DNA of 64,000 nucleotides from Bacteroidota bacterium (GCA_025359805.1 JANYDU010000024.1:1-64000); one strand, 5' to 3'. Counted from the first letter of the stretch, positions 1 through 9,677 are shown. Translations and numbers: made by a program. The notes: generated by a model not told the origin, from the sequence alone.

Positions 1-229
1 TATTTACCCCAACCCTGCCAATACAGAAGTAAATATTCAAACCTCCTCAACAGAAAAACTTTTGGTGCAGTTATATGATATAACTGGAAAGCAAGTAACA
101 CCATCTTTATCATTTACAAACTCCACTACAATTAATTTAAATGATGTATCAGCAGGCTTATATTTTGTGCGCATAAGCAATACCAACAATCAAATCATCC
201 AAACACAAAAATTATCTTTGGTAAAATAA
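1..229 (+). CDS. C-terminal end of a secreted protein with a T9SS sorting domain (5' end outside window)
   Basis: The reading frame is open from base 2 and ends with TAA after 75 residues. It begins IYPNPANTEVNI, the classic YPNPA(x)D/E-like opening of a type A T9SS C-terminal sorting domain. It continues with LYDITGKQV and the closing GLYFVRIS pattern, and ends in a short basic tail. This domain sends proteins through the T9SS to the cell surface or medium and is normally removed. Only this domain lies in the window, so the function of the mature protein cannot be told. The gene converges with gpsA, whose stop is about 30 bp away. Confidence 0.85.
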   Translation, partial: IYPNPANTEVNIQTSSTEKLLVQLYDITGKQVTPSLSFTNSTTINLNDVSAGLYFVRISNTNNQIIQTQKLSLVK

Positions 230-262
230 AAACAGGGTTACTTATCACTCCTAATTCTTCTC

Positions 263-1288
263 TTAAATTAACTTCTCACTCAACAATTCTATTTCTTGTT
301 TTACTGGGTGATTGTTATAAATAATATTGTAAACCGCTTGGGCAATAGGCATATCAATATGTAGTTTTTCTTTGTTTAGTTCAAACATACTTTTGGTAGC
401 ATAGTATCCTTCGGCAATCATATTCATTTCCAATTGCGCATTTTTTACCGAATATCCTTTTCCAATCATGTTACCAAATGTGCGGTTACGGCTATGTTGC
501 GAATAAGAGGTAACCAATAAATCACCAAGGTAAGCAGAGTGATTAATCTCGCGAGGATGTGCGTGAACTTTATATAAAAAACGCTCCATCTCTATAATGG
601 CATTTGAAATTAATACTGCCTGAAAATTATCACCATAACCAACACCATGACAAATACCGCTTGCCACTGCATAAATATTTTTTAATACCGCTCCATATTC
701 AGTGCCTGTAATATCAACAGAAATAATGGTACGTATATATCGGCAAGCAAGAAGTGATGCAAAATAGTTTGTCATATCTTCATTTAATCCTGCAATGGTT
801 AAATAAGAAAGTTTTTCAGAAGCTACTTCTTCGGCATGGCAAGGACCAGAAATGACTAGTAAATTTTCATGAGGAACAGCAAATTCATTTTGAAAAAAAT
901 CGGCCACAATTTGTCGGCTATGAGGCAGCAAACCTTTAATGGCAGAAACAATAAATTTGCCTTTTAAATCATCAGCGGTGATGGTTGATAATGCGTCTTT
1001 TAAAAATGCCGATGGAACTGCAAAAACTAAAATATCGGAGTTATTAATTACCTCTTTAATATCACTTGTAACTTGTACAATATTGGTGTGAATTTCAACA
1101 GAGCTAATGTATTTGGGATTGCGTTTATTGGTACGAATATATTCGGCAGTTTCGGGGCTGCGCACCCACCAACGTAATTCACTGATTTGAGAATTTGCAC
1201 TTTGCTTATGTTCACTTAACATTTTGGTGATGGCTGTTCCCCAGCTTCCGCCACCCAGCACTGCTATACGTTTTGGCAATTGGTTCAT
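263..1288 (-). CDS. gpsA: Glycerol-3-phosphate dehydrogenase [NAD(P)+]
   Basis: This enzyme reduces dihydroxyacetone phosphate to sn-glycerol 3-phosphate, the backbone for phospholipid synthesis in the cytoplasm. The Rossmann fingerprint GGGSWGTA is at residues 12-19, the conserved SGPCHAEEVA block is near 147-156, and the catalytic lysine block LKNIYAVASG is near 202-211 (Lys203). A GDNFQAVLI segment follows, as expected for this family. The length of 341 residues is normal. The ATG start puts the nucleotide-binding strand at the N-terminus, as in homologues. The gene is last in a leftward run after the TolC-like and HlyD-like genes with a 45-bp gap. A TATATTTA element just before the ATG could serve as its own -7 box. 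Confidence 0.95.
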   Translation of the reverse strand: MNQLPKRIAVLGGGSWGTAITKMLSEHKQSANSQISELRWWVRSPETAEYIRTNKRNPKYISSVEIHTNIVQVTSDIKEVINNSDILVFAVPSAFLKDALSTITADDLKGKFIVSAIKGLLPHSRQIVADFFQNEFAVPHENLLVISGPCHAEEVASEKLSYLTIAGLNEDMTNYFASLLACRYIRTIISVDITGTEYGAVLKNIYAVASGICHGVGYGDNFQAVLISNAIIEMERFLYKVHAHPREINHSAYLGDLLVTSYSQHSRNRTFGNMIGKGYSVKNAQLEMNMIAEGYYATKSMFELNKEKLHIDMPIAQAVYNIIYNNHPVKQEIELLSEKLI

Positions 1289-1333
1289 GCTGTAAATATA
1301 AAAATAGGAGGCATTATATTACCAACTATTTTC

Positions 1334-2701
1334 TTACTTCTTGTTTACCGCTTTTATATCAAACAATTCTTCTTTGGAAACCTTTTTCACTTTATCACCC
1401 ATTTTTAATGTTTTTGAAATGGCACTATAAGGTCCGGTTACAATTTCTTCACCATCATTTACACCCGAAATAATTTGAATAAATTTATCATCCTGAATTC
1501 CTGTTTTTACTTGACGGATTGACAGTACATCATCTTTACAAACAAATACCACTTCTATTTCATCATCCTTTTTAATATCACTTGATTTAATAGCTATTCG
1601 TTTTTTTGTTTTGGTTGAATCTAAATCACTTTTACTACGGATTGTTACACTTTCAATTGGAACTGCAATGGCATCTTTTATATTTTCTGTTTGTACCTCC
1701 ACAGATGCCGACATTCCTGGTCTGAACACCGCACGTTTTTTTCCTGCACGAGCTAATAAATCAGCATATGAACTACGCAGTATTCTAATTTTTACCACAA
1801 AATTTGTTACTTGATCAGATGTGGTTGCGGTAGTTGTGGTTGCTGAGTTGGCTACTTCGGTCACTAAGCCTTTAAATTTTCTGTTTGTGTAGGCATCCAC
1901 TTCAATCAAAACAGTATCACCCAAACTTACTTTTACAATATCATTTTCATTTACATCCACACTCACTTCCATATCATTTAAATTGGCAATGCGCATCATT
2001 TCTGTTCCTGCCATTTGCGATGTTCCAACAACACGTTCACCTTTCTCTACATTTAGTTTTGAAACAATTCCATTTACAGGAGCAAATATTTCTGTTCTAG
2101 TCAAATTTTTCTTGGCCTCGCGCACACCTGCCTCTAAACTTTTTACTGTAAACTCTGCTGCAATCACACTTTGTTTTGCAGCCTCTACATCTGCTTTTGT
2201 GGATGCGTAAGTTGATCGTGCTGTTTCTATTTCTGCATCACTAATTAATTTCTGCTCATACATTTTTTTGTTACGAGCAAATTGCGATTCGATCTCTTTA
2301 AATTTTGCTTCCGATTGTAATAAACGCGCTTTTGAGTTGGCATAATTGGCACGAGAGTTATTTAAAGATGCTTCACTTCTATCCATTGCCGATTGGTACA
2401 ATTCAGGATCTATTCGTGCAAGTAATTGTCCGGCATAAACAGAGTCACCTTCTTTCACATACAACTCTTTTATTTCACCCGAAACATCCGAACTCATTTT
2501 CACTTCTACCTCAGGTTGAATTTTGCCATTTGCAGAAACACTTTCAATAATTATTTTCTTTTCGGCTTTGGCAATGCTCACTTTAATTCCTTCGGAACCG
2601 CCTATCCAACCTGCATTTTTTGCTACTATTACAAATATGATAAGCGCAACAACTGCACCGCCTAAATACCAAATCCATTTATTACTTTTTTTAGTTGCCA
2701 T
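1334..2701 (-). CDS. HlyD/MacA-family periplasmic adaptor of an efflux system
   Basis: This is a membrane-fusion (adaptor) protein that links an inner-membrane exporter to an outer-membrane TolC channel. Residues about 9-27 form one N-terminal membrane anchor. A lipoyl/barrel-sandwich half containing MSSDVSGEIKELYVKEGDSV follows near residue 70. Next comes a long alanine- and glutamate-rich coiled-coil hairpin (about 100-205), then the second lipoyl half (EIFAPVNGIVSKLNVEKG) and beta-barrel domains. The length of 455 residues suits MacA-like adaptors. It lies 71 bp downstream of the TolC-like gene and is probably co-transcribed with it. No ABC permease or RND pump gene lies on either side, so the transported substrate is unknown. 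Confidence 0.9.
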   Translation of the reverse strand: MATKKSNKWIWYLGGAVVALIIFVIVAKNAGWIGGSEGIKVSIAKAEKKIIIESVSANGKIQPEVEVKMSSDVSGEIKELYVKEGDSVYAGQLLARIDPELYQSAMDRSEASLNNSRANYANSKARLLQSEAKFKEIESQFARNKKMYEQKLISDAEIETARSTYASTKADVEAAKQSVIAAEFTVKSLEAGVREAKKNLTRTEIFAPVNGIVSKLNVEKGERVVGTSQMAGTEMMRIANLNDMEVSVDVNENDIVKVSLGDTVLIEVDAYTNRKFKGLVTEVANSATTTTATTSDQVTNFVVKIRILRSSYADLLARAGKKRAVFRPGMSASVEVQTENIKDAIAVPIESVTIRSKSDLDSTKTKKRIAIKSSDIKKDDEIEVVFVCKDDVLSIRQVKTGIQDDKFIQIISGVNDGEEIVTGPYSAISKTLKMGDKVKKVSKEELFDIKAVNKK

Positions 2702-2772
2702 GTTTTTTCTTTTTATGCTGAAGATTAAAATTTATGTTCTTCAATGTTTAAATTTTCAACTATTTGAATCCT

Positions 2773-4215
2773 TTAATTCAATGGTTTTCCCATATAAAAG
2801 TCGAGTACTTTTCTTCTAAAAACCAATTGATATTTTGCTTGTATAAATGATGCTTGTGCTTTTAAAAATTCATTTTTTGTACTTAAATAATCTACAGTGC
2901 TAATAGCTCCTAAATTAAATTGTCCTTCGGCTAATGAAAATGATTCTTTATTAGACTCAAAACTATTTTCGGTGGCTTCATAATTTTTTTGTGCTGCTGT
3001 AAAATCCTGATGTGCTTGTGTAATGTTTTTATACAAATCATTTTGTACTTGCTTTTCTGTTAAGTGCGCATTGTATGCATTAATTTTTGCTTTTTGTACG
3101 TTGGTATTTACCTGCCAGGCATTAAATATGGGAACTGATAATGTGAAGCCTAAATTTTTTCCAAGATTTCTATTAAACTGATCGCTGAATGGGGTGGTTT
3201 CAAAAGAAGTATAAGTTGGAGAGTAAATTTGAATAGGGTTTCCGCTTGCATCATACCCAATTGTTCTTGCCAACATAATGGGGCTTCCTGTTGGTTGCTG
3301 TGTTTGTGTAGAATAAAAAGAACTTATGCCGGCACTCATATTTAATCTCACGCTTCTTCCGCCTTCGACAACAAATTTTGATAATTCGGCTGAGCGAACA
3401 CGAATTTGTGCTGCTTTCACATCCGGACTTTGGTTTAAATAATCTTGATAAATCTGAGAAGCACTTCGCAGTTCATTTTTAATTTGGTTAATATCAAGTT
3501 CGGGTTTGATAATTTTATTTGCAGTATCAATTTCAATATTCAAAAATTGCCATAACGAAAGATAAGATTGATCTAAAGTATTTTGACTGGTTACAATTTG
3601 TAATTCTTCATTTGATAATTGCGCCTTTAACTGAAGAAGCTTCACTCTATTTGCAGCACCAAGTTCAACCAATTTTTGTTGCTTAGTAATTTGTTGCTTG
3701 GTTGATTCTGTTTGAATTTGATTTCTTCCTAAAATTTCTGCATTCATCAACACTTGTAAATAGGCATTGGCAACACTCAAACGAATGGTGTTTTTTGTGG
3801 ACTCTAAATCCTGATTACTTGCTTTTAAATTACTTTCCTGTAAACGAATATTATTGCTTTGTTGAAAGCCGTTAAACAAAACCATGTTTGCTGATAACGA
3901 TATGTTATTACTTCTAAAAGTAAGATCTGATTGTGCAGTATTGGTAACTGGATTAATGGCAAAACCATTTTGATAAATATGTGTTGCCTGACCATTTACA
4001 CTTGGTAAAATGGCGGCTTTGGTTTGCAATGCATCCGCCTTTACACTCTCTTTGCTGAGTTCGCGCTGCTTAACAGTGATATTGTTTTTGATGGCAATAT
4101 CAACACATTCTTGCAATGTCCAATACTTTTGCGCTTTCACTTTTTGTGACGCACAAAATAAAATCAGCATGCAGCATACAAAATATTTAAAAGTATTACC
4201 GATTTTCGTTTTCAT
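2773..4215 (-). CDS. TolC-family outer membrane efflux protein
   Basis: An N-terminal signal peptide (MKTKIGNTFKYFVCCMLILFCASQKVKA) is followed by the typical TolC opening YWTLQECVDIAIKNN. Two long alpha-helical halves rich in Gln, Asn and Ala follow, each with outer-membrane-protein-family repeats (for example LVELGAANRVKLLQL and FNLGAISTVDYLSTKNEFLKAQ). The length of 480 residues is normal. It should form the trimeric outer-membrane channel for the adaptor encoded just downstream. Its start codon lies only 17 bp from the start of the divergent deacetylase gene. A TATTTTCG near-consensus -7 element lies in that gap and runs into the deacetylase start. Confidence 0.92.
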   Translation of the reverse strand: MKTKIGNTFKYFVCCMLILFCASQKVKAQKYWTLQECVDIAIKNNITVKQRELSKESVKADALQTKAAILPSVNGQATHIYQNGFAINPVTNTAQSDLTFRSNNISLSANMVLFNGFQQSNNIRLQESNLKASNQDLESTKNTIRLSVANAYLQVLMNAEILGRNQIQTESTKQQITKQQKLVELGAANRVKLLQLKAQLSNEELQIVTSQNTLDQSYLSLWQFLNIEIDTANKIIKPELDINQIKNELRSASQIYQDYLNQSPDVKAAQIRVRSAELSKFVVEGGRSVRLNMSAGISSFYSTQTQQPTGSPIMLARTIGYDASGNPIQIYSPTYTSFETTPFSDQFNRNLGKNLGFTLSVPIFNAWQVNTNVQKAKINAYNAHLTEKQVQNDLYKNITQAHQDFTAAQKNYEATENSFESNKESFSLAEGQFNLGAISTVDYLSTKNEFLKAQASFIQAKYQLVFRRKVLDFYMGKPLN

Positions 4216-4232
4216 AATTTGTAGCGAAAATA

Positions 4233-4841
4233 ATGTTTAAATACACAATACCTCAACTTTTACAATGGATGCTTCCTTCAATTACATGGAAGGTTAAAAC
4301 ACCTGACAAGGCTGTGTATTTAACATTTGATGATGGGCCACATCCTGAAATTACCCATTGGGTTTTAGGTGAATTATCTAAATTTAAAGCTAAAGCTACC
4401 TTTTTTTGTGTGGGAGAAAATGTGGTTAAATATCCTGATGTTATCAAAAAAATAATGGAACATGGACATGCCGTTGGTAATCATTCTTTCAATCATTTAA
4501 AGGGGTGGAAAACACATAACGAAGTTTATTTTGATAATATTGAACAATGTGCGCAAGTGCTGCCTTCAAAATTATTCCGCCCACCATATGGAAGAATTAC
4601 CCTGTCACAATGGTTTCACCTTAAAAAAAAATACAGTGTGATTATGTGGAGTTTATTAACCAGAGATTACGATACAAATTTAGAAACAGATAAAGCCGTC
4701 AAAAAAATAATAAAGTATATTAGCAAAGGTTCGGTTATTGTTTTTCATGATAGTATAAAGGCCGAAAAGAATTTAAAAATATTGTTACCGCAAGTGTTAA
4801 TATATTTGAATAACAATGGATACGAAATGAAAAGTTTATGA
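4233..4841 (+). CDS. Polysaccharide deacetylase (NodB homology domain) family protein
   Basis: This is a carbohydrate esterase family 4 type protein that probably removes N-acetyl groups from a cell-wall or surface glycan. NodB motif 1 TFDDGPH is at residues 31-37 with the Asp pair, and motif 2 HSFNH is at 84-88 with the two metal-binding histidines. Motif 3 RPPYG is at 116-120, and the C-terminal VFHDS carries the His of motif 5 near 172. All catalytic and metal ligands appear present. At 202 residues it is a minimal single-domain member with no obvious signal peptide. Its stop overlaps the glycosyltransferase start by 4 bp, so the two are translationally coupled and probably act on the same glycan. 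Confidence 0.9.
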   Translation: MFKYTIPQLLQWMLPSITWKVKTPDKAVYLTFDDGPHPEITHWVLGELSKFKAKATFFCVGENVVKYPDVIKKIMEHGHAVGNHSFNHLKGWKTHNEVYFDNIEQCAQVLPSKLFRPPYGRITLSQWFHLKKKYSVIMWSLLTRDYDTNLETDKAVKKIIKYISKGSVIVFHDSIKAEKNLKILLPQVLIYLNNNGYEMKSL

Positions 4842-5959
4842 TAAAGATACTGTTTGATTTTAGCGTTGCTATTCTTTGCCTATACACATTGGTTCAGCTT
4901 ATAAATATTTTCAGCTTATTATTTTTTGAAAATGATAAGCCCGAAAAAGAATTAACGGATGATGAATTGCCTTTTGTATCCATACTGATTGCAGCCCGAA
5001 ATGAAGAACATAACATTATTAACTGCCTAAAAACCATTGCTCAATTAAACTATCCAATAAATAAGCTGCAAGTATTAATTGGCAATGATCAATCCAATGA
5101 TAATACTCAACAACTTATTGAGAGTTTTATAAAAAATAAACCACAATTTTCGCTAACTAATATTTCTGAAACATTGGGTAAGGCAAGAGGAAAGGCAAAT
5201 GTACTTGCACAACTTGCACATAAAGCCACTGGCGAAATTTTTTTAATTACTGATGCCGATATTTCTGTAAACAAAAACTGGGCACGAGAAATTGTTTACT
5301 ATTTTAACGATCATCAAATGGCCATTGTATCTGGAATTACTATTGTAGAAGATAAGGGAACTATGGGCCGAATGCAGGAAATAGACTGGATGTATTTTAT
5401 GGGCTTGTTAAAAGGATTTGCTAATTTAGGATTGAATTGCACTGCTGTTGGAAACAATATGGCTATCCATAAAAATGCGTATTGGGATGTGGGTGGTTAT
5501 GAAAACATGGATTTTTCGGTTACCGAAGATTATAAATTATACAAAGAAGTACGCAAGCGTGGATGGCAAACAAAAAATATTTTAAACAAAAATGTAATCA
5601 ATAAATCGGCAGCAATAAAAAACTTTTATCAACTGATGCACCAGCGTAAACGTTGGCTTATCGGAGCACGGGAATTGCCTTTTTATTGGTGGTTGCTTTT
5701 TGCTTTGTTCGGAGCGTTTGCCCCAGCTATTGTTGTGGTGTTTATATGGAATTATAAATTAGCACTCATTATTTATTTTATAAAATTGGCACTGCAATCT
5801 GTGAGTGTTTATATTCTACAAAATAAAATGGAAGTGAGTAAAACATTTGATTACCTGATTTCCTACGAATTGTATAGCATTACTGTTGCACTTTCTACAC
5901 AGGTGTTTTATTTTTTTCCAGTGAGGTTGCAGTGGAAAAACAGGAGTTATTCTATTTAA
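4838..5959 (+). CDS. Membrane-anchored family 2 glycosyltransferase
   Basis: This is an inverting GT-A transferase that probably builds a surface or exported glycan at the inner membrane. One membrane segment is at residues about 5-28. The GT2 core shows ILIAARNEEHNI (48-60), GNDQSND (82-88), the metal-binding TDAD (138-141), the catalytic-base region TEDYK (229-233) and the processive-type QRKRW signature (269-273). Two or three more membrane helices lie between about 282 and 345. It overlaps the upstream deacetylase gene. The pairing of a GT2 enzyme with a NodB deacetylase recalls poly-N-acetylglucosamine-type systems, but the polymer here is not known. Confidence 0.9.
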   Translation: MIKILFDFSVAILCLYTLVQLINIFSLLFFENDKPEKELTDDELPFVSILIAARNEEHNIINCLKTIAQLNYPINKLQVLIGNDQSNDNTQQLIESFIKNKPQFSLTNISETLGKARGKANVLAQLAHKATGEIFLITDADISVNKNWAREIVYYFNDHQMAIVSGITIVEDKGTMGRMQEIDWMYFMGLLKGFANLGLNCTAVGNNMAIHKNAYWDVGGYENMDFSVTEDYKLYKEVRKRGWQTKNILNKNVINKSAAIKNFYQLMHQRKRWLIGARELPFYWWLLFALFGAFAPAIVVVFIWNYKLALIIYFIKLALQSVSVYILQNKMEVSKTFDYLISYELYSITVALSTQVFYFFPVRLQWKNRSYSI

Positions 5960-6007
5960 AAAACGAATGCACTTTTATATAATAGAATCAAACCTTAATG
6001 TTAAGCA

Positions 6008-6643
6008 ATGAAAGAAAATCATATCCAAACCACAAAAAATGCAAGGTATTTTACACTTGGAAAATTGGATGAACACACGCAAAAAATTTGGATTGTATTA
6101 CACGGATATGCGCAATTAGCCAAAGATTTTATAGCGCCTTTTGATGTATTAAATAATGGCAAAAATTTTATTATAGCTCCTGAAGCATTGAACCGTTTTT
6201 ATGCAAAAGGTTTTGGTGGAAGTCCTGCTGCATCATGGATGACAAGCGAAGATCGGCTTAATGAAATTGCAGATTATATTCATTATCTTGATATTGTTTA
6301 TGCCAGTTTAAAACTCCATCAAACAAAAGCAAAAATTATTGTATTGGGGTTTTCTCAAGGGGTTGCAACTGCATCACGATGGATACATGCTACTCAACAC
6401 AGAGTGGATTATTTTATCGTTTATGCAGGAGAAATTGCCAACGAGTTATTGGAGCCTATTTCACCCAAAATAAAATCATTGCCCATTACCTATATTACCG
6501 GAACAAAAGACAAACTCATCAGTAAAGAAAAACATACAAAAATATTTTCATTGATGAATAATTTAAACGCAAAAATTATAGAATTTGATGGGGGGCATGA
6601 AGTACTTTCTGAAGTGCTTAACAACCTAAAAATACAAGAGTAA
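6008..6643 (+). CDS. Alpha/beta hydrolase, phospholipase/carboxylesterase type
   Basis: This is a small single-domain serine esterase. The oxyanion-hole region is LHGYA (31-35), the nucleophile elbow is GFSQG with Ser116, the acid is probably Asp168 in TGTKDKL, and the catalytic His is His197 in DGGHE. The arrangement matches the carboxylesterase/acyl-protein thioesterase (abhydrolase_2) family, and 211 residues is the usual length. There is no signal peptide, so it is probably cytoplasmic. It follows the glycosyltransferase by 48 bp and may share its transcript. The substrate cannot be deduced. Confidence 0.82.
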   Translation: MKENHIQTTKNARYFTLGKLDEHTQKIWIVLHGYAQLAKDFIAPFDVLNNGKNFIIAPEALNRFYAKGFGGSPAASWMTSEDRLNEIADYIHYLDIVYASLKLHQTKAKIIVLGFSQGVATASRWIHATQHRVDYFIVYAGEIANELLEPISPKIKSLPITYITGTKDKLISKEKHTKIFSLMNNLNAKIIEFDGGHEVLSEVLNNLKIQE

Positions 6644-6721
6644 ATTTTACGCAATAAAAAATTAGTTTCATGATAAAGTTTTTTCATCAAGGCTCATATA
6701 AATAATGCACCTTTGCGCAAT

Positions 6722-7126
6722 ATGTTATATGTAAAAAAATCTAAAATTCCCAAAGCGGGAAAAGGCTTGTGGACAGATACAGAAATTAAACGCGGTGAAA
6801 TAGTTTGTGAGTACGAAGGAGAAAAACTTACCTGGAAAGACTGCTTAAAAAGAAACGAAGAGCAAGTAGGATATGGTGCTTACTATTTTTTTATCAATTC
6901 AAAAAATTGCATTGATGCGCAACACACACCTTGGGAGCTTGGGCGCTACGCAAATGATGCAGCAGGTATGGGGCGGGTTGAAGGGATGAAAAATAATTCG
7001 AAATACGAAATCAGAAAAAACAGAGCTTATATCATTGCATCACGTACTATAAAAGCTGGTGATGAAATATTAGTTGGATATGGAAAAGAGTATTGGGATG
7101 CCATAAAAGACGGAATAAAAAAATAA
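6722..7126 (+). CDS. SET domain-containing protein (lysine methyltransferase-like)
   Basis: The 134-residue protein is essentially one SET domain. It opens with VKKSKIPKAGKGLWTDTEIK (residues 4-23), like the KSxIxGxGLFA opening of SET enzymes, which bind S-adenosylmethionine. RYANDA (75-80) occupies the place of the catalytic NHS/NH block, and GDEILVGYGKEYW (113-125) matches the GEEL-x-x-DYG block. I chose the ATG at 6722. An in-frame TTG nine bases upstream lies inside a CACCTTTG element that resembles a -7 box. The residue after the invariant Asn is Asp rather than His. The gene converges with the DUF5686 gene, with two bases between stops. The target protein is unknown. Confidence 0.82.
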   Translation: MLYVKKSKIPKAGKGLWTDTEIKRGEIVCEYEGEKLTWKDCLKRNEEQVGYGAYYFFINSKNCIDAQHTPWELGRYANDAAGMGRVEGMKNNSKYEIRKNRAYIIASRTIKAGDEILVGYGKEYWDAIKDGIKK

Positions 7127-7128
7127 TT

Positions 7129-9675
7129 TTAGAATGTAAAACGTACTCCTAAATTAATTCCCCAAGTTCTAATTTTTTTTCTTTCAAATAAATGTTGCTC
7201 GTCTACTTGCGTGTAGGTAAGCCGGTGAAATGAACCAATCGTAAAAAATCTAAAAATATTTTCAAAACCATAACCAACTTCCACATACGGATTATTTGCA
7301 AATGTATTTAGTGGGGTTAAGAGCGTTCCATTTTTATCCTTTTCAGGGTATAAGTTTCTGTTCTCTTGGCTTAAATGCCCGTAAGCGGTTTTTACCAGAG
7401 CAAAATTTCTGAGTTTCCATTTTTTGAGTAAAGGAATTCTATTGGTAAATAATCCTTCAAAATGTTGAACATAATTTGCATGTATATATTCATCGGCAAC
7501 AAACTCATATAAGTTCATCAAGCTATAATTATTTTCGGCATATAAAAATGTTTGATTTCCTTTTGATACATCAAGAATAGGATATGGAAGTGCACCAAAT
7601 ATTTTTCCAACGGTAATATTATAATCAGCATTTCCAAAAACGCCTGTAGAAATATGTTGGTTAAAGTTGATTTGAATTTTATCAAAATTAAATTGCCCCC
7701 CTAAAATATTTTTAAATCCATGTGTGTAAGCAAGTGTTACCACTGGTGCTTTTGCGCGCACTAAACGTGTACGTTCAAGTCCACGTACAATCATTAATTC
7801 TTTATACGCATATCGAGCTTCAATAGTTGCTGCCGTATATAAAAAGTTTTTTTCAAGATTATCAGAAGTAGTTGCCAAATTAGGATTGGTTTTATAATAA
7901 AAATAGGGCCTGTTTCCCAATGCATCAAAATAGGTGTTTTGTAAAGTTGTTTGAAACGTCCAATCGCGTTTGGGTTGTATGGTAAAATTGATGCGATAAT
8001 CAATGGTATGATTAATACGTGCTTGAGGTGATGCCAAACTTAATGCAGCAAAAATATTTGAAGTTCCTGTTCCTTGTAATGCACTTCCTGAGTTATCAGT
8101 TACTCCCAAAATATCGTAATCATTTTTGTAGGATGCTCCGATGGTTGTCCATTTACGTTTTGAGAGAATATGATCAACGCCTAATCCGTATTTAAATTTT
8201 TCATCTTTAGTTCCATAAGCGAGGTAGGTTTTTATTTGCCAATTTTTTGAAAACGAAGCATTGGTTTTAAACCCCAAACGAAAACGAGCTTCTTCCACTT
8301 GATTATAGCCCACTAAAAAAATGTAGGGTCCCCAATCTAATTTTCCAATTCTGTAATGACCGTCCAATACCAGTCTAATGATATCGAGATAATTTTTGAT
8401 AACGGGTAATTTTCTTACAGAATCTATCATGTTAAACATTTGCGTTTCAATTTTTGAAAAAGGTTCTTTTCTAACTTCTTTCCAAAAAGTTGAATCCTTT
8501 TCTGAGGCATCCGTTTCTCGTTCAAATGTGTTTTCAAAAAAAGAAGATTCTTTAGTTTTATTAATTTCGATATTAGAATTTGAGCGATAAATTTTTGTGA
8601 TAAATCCATTGGTGTTTTTAGTGAGTTCGGCAATATTAAATACCATACGAGTTTTTACAGGAAGCCAAAATCCAGAATATGTTGGTTCCATTTCTTGTTG
8701 AATTTTTAATCGGCTAACAAAGTTCAAATTCGCTGATGGAGAAATTTCGGCATCAATTCTCTTTAAGGCAAAAGTAGAATCCGTTATCCATATCATTCCT
8801 AAAAACCCAAGGTCTTCTTCTCTCCTTAAATTTAATTTAATTTTATAACATTTTTGCCCATCAATATCAACCGAATCAAGTAAAGTATAAATATAATAAC
8901 TATTGCTTCCGCTTGCAATTGGTGAGATAAAATCTTTACCTAAAATGCGTAGCCAATTTTGGTTAAAATTAAATTGCAATAAACTTGCGCCCAATAAATC
9001 AACCACGTAACTTCCTTCGGTAACACCCACTCCAGTAACTTTACTTCCTTTCACAATTTCTTTTGTTTTAGAGGGATTTGTGTTTTGATAAAAGCGCGAA
9101 TAGGTTTCGCTGATAAAAATTGGGAGTATATATTTTCCTTCTTCATTAATAATTTGATTGTTGGTATCAAGCAAACCTTTGATGGGCTTAAATACCACAT
9201 TATTTTTCATTTTTTCAGATATGTTACTCATCGAAACATCTATCTTATTATAGCTGTCAAATTCATATGCTAAAAGTTTTTCCTGATTATTTTTATCACG
9301 CATTTCTTGTGCCTTTTTGATAATGCGCAATGCAGGGTTAACACCTGGTTTTACTGTTACTTCATATAAATCATTTGTTTGTTCCTGAAGAATAATGGTG
9401 AGGTTTTGTTTTTCTCCATAATTAATTTTTTTCTTGTATGTTTTGTATCCAACGTAAGTAATCATTAAAGTATCTACACGCTGGGTTGTTTTTAACATAA
9501 AATTTCCTTCAAAATCAGAAGTGGTTCCAATTTTTGTGCCTTTAAAACCAATGCTTACAAAGGGAATTACTTCGTTGGTTTTTTTGTCAAATATGCGACC
9601 GCTTACAACTGTTTCTTGCTGTGCAAGGGCACAAATTGATAGCCATAAAAAAAAAATGAAAAGAGAAAAACGCAT
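7129..9675 (-). CDS. DUF5686 outer-membrane protein with carboxypeptidase-like regulatory domain
   Basis: A signal peptide (MRFSLFIFFLWLSICALAQ) leads into a carboxypeptidase-D regulatory-like beta-sandwich (residues about 20-105, VSGRIFDKKTNEVIPFVSIG to SYVGYKTYKK-like strands). The rest resembles the DUF5686 family of Bacteroidota. It is a long stretch of alternating beta-strands with aromatic ends, finishing in GINLGVRFTF, a typical outer-membrane beta-barrel terminal strand ending in Phe. The length of 848 residues fits. Its molecular function is unknown. It is separated by only two bases from the upstream cyclophilin gene, so they are one transcription unit. An export or folding link between the two is possible but is inference. 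Confidence 0.85.
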   Translation of the reverse strand: MRFSLFIFFLWLSICALAQQETVVSGRIFDKKTNEVIPFVSIGFKGTKIGTTSDFEGNFMLKTTQRVDTLMITYVGYKTYKKKINYGEKQNLTIILQEQTNDLYEVTVKPGVNPALRIIKKAQEMRDKNNQEKLLAYEFDSYNKIDVSMSNISEKMKNNVVFKPIKGLLDTNNQIINEEGKYILPIFISETYSRFYQNTNPSKTKEIVKGSKVTGVGVTEGSYVVDLLGASLLQFNFNQNWLRILGKDFISPIASGSNSYYIYTLLDSVDIDGQKCYKIKLNLRREEDLGFLGMIWITDSTFALKRIDAEISPSANLNFVSRLKIQQEMEPTYSGFWLPVKTRMVFNIAELTKNTNGFITKIYRSNSNIEINKTKESSFFENTFERETDASEKDSTFWKEVRKEPFSKIETQMFNMIDSVRKLPVIKNYLDIIRLVLDGHYRIGKLDWGPYIFLVGYNQVEEARFRLGFKTNASFSKNWQIKTYLAYGTKDEKFKYGLGVDHILSKRKWTTIGASYKNDYDILGVTDNSGSALQGTGTSNIFAALSLASPQARINHTIDYRINFTIQPKRDWTFQTTLQNTYFDALGNRPYFYYKTNPNLATTSDNLEKNFLYTAATIEARYAYKELMIVRGLERTRLVRAKAPVVTLAYTHGFKNILGGQFNFDKIQINFNQHISTGVFGNADYNITVGKIFGALPYPILDVSKGNQTFLYAENNYSLMNLYEFVADEYIHANYVQHFEGLFTNRIPLLKKWKLRNFALVKTAYGHLSQENRNLYPEKDKNGTLLTPLNTFANNPYVEVGYGFENIFRFFTIGSFHRLTYTQVDEQHLFERKKIRTWGINLGVRFTF

Positions 9676-9677
9676 CT

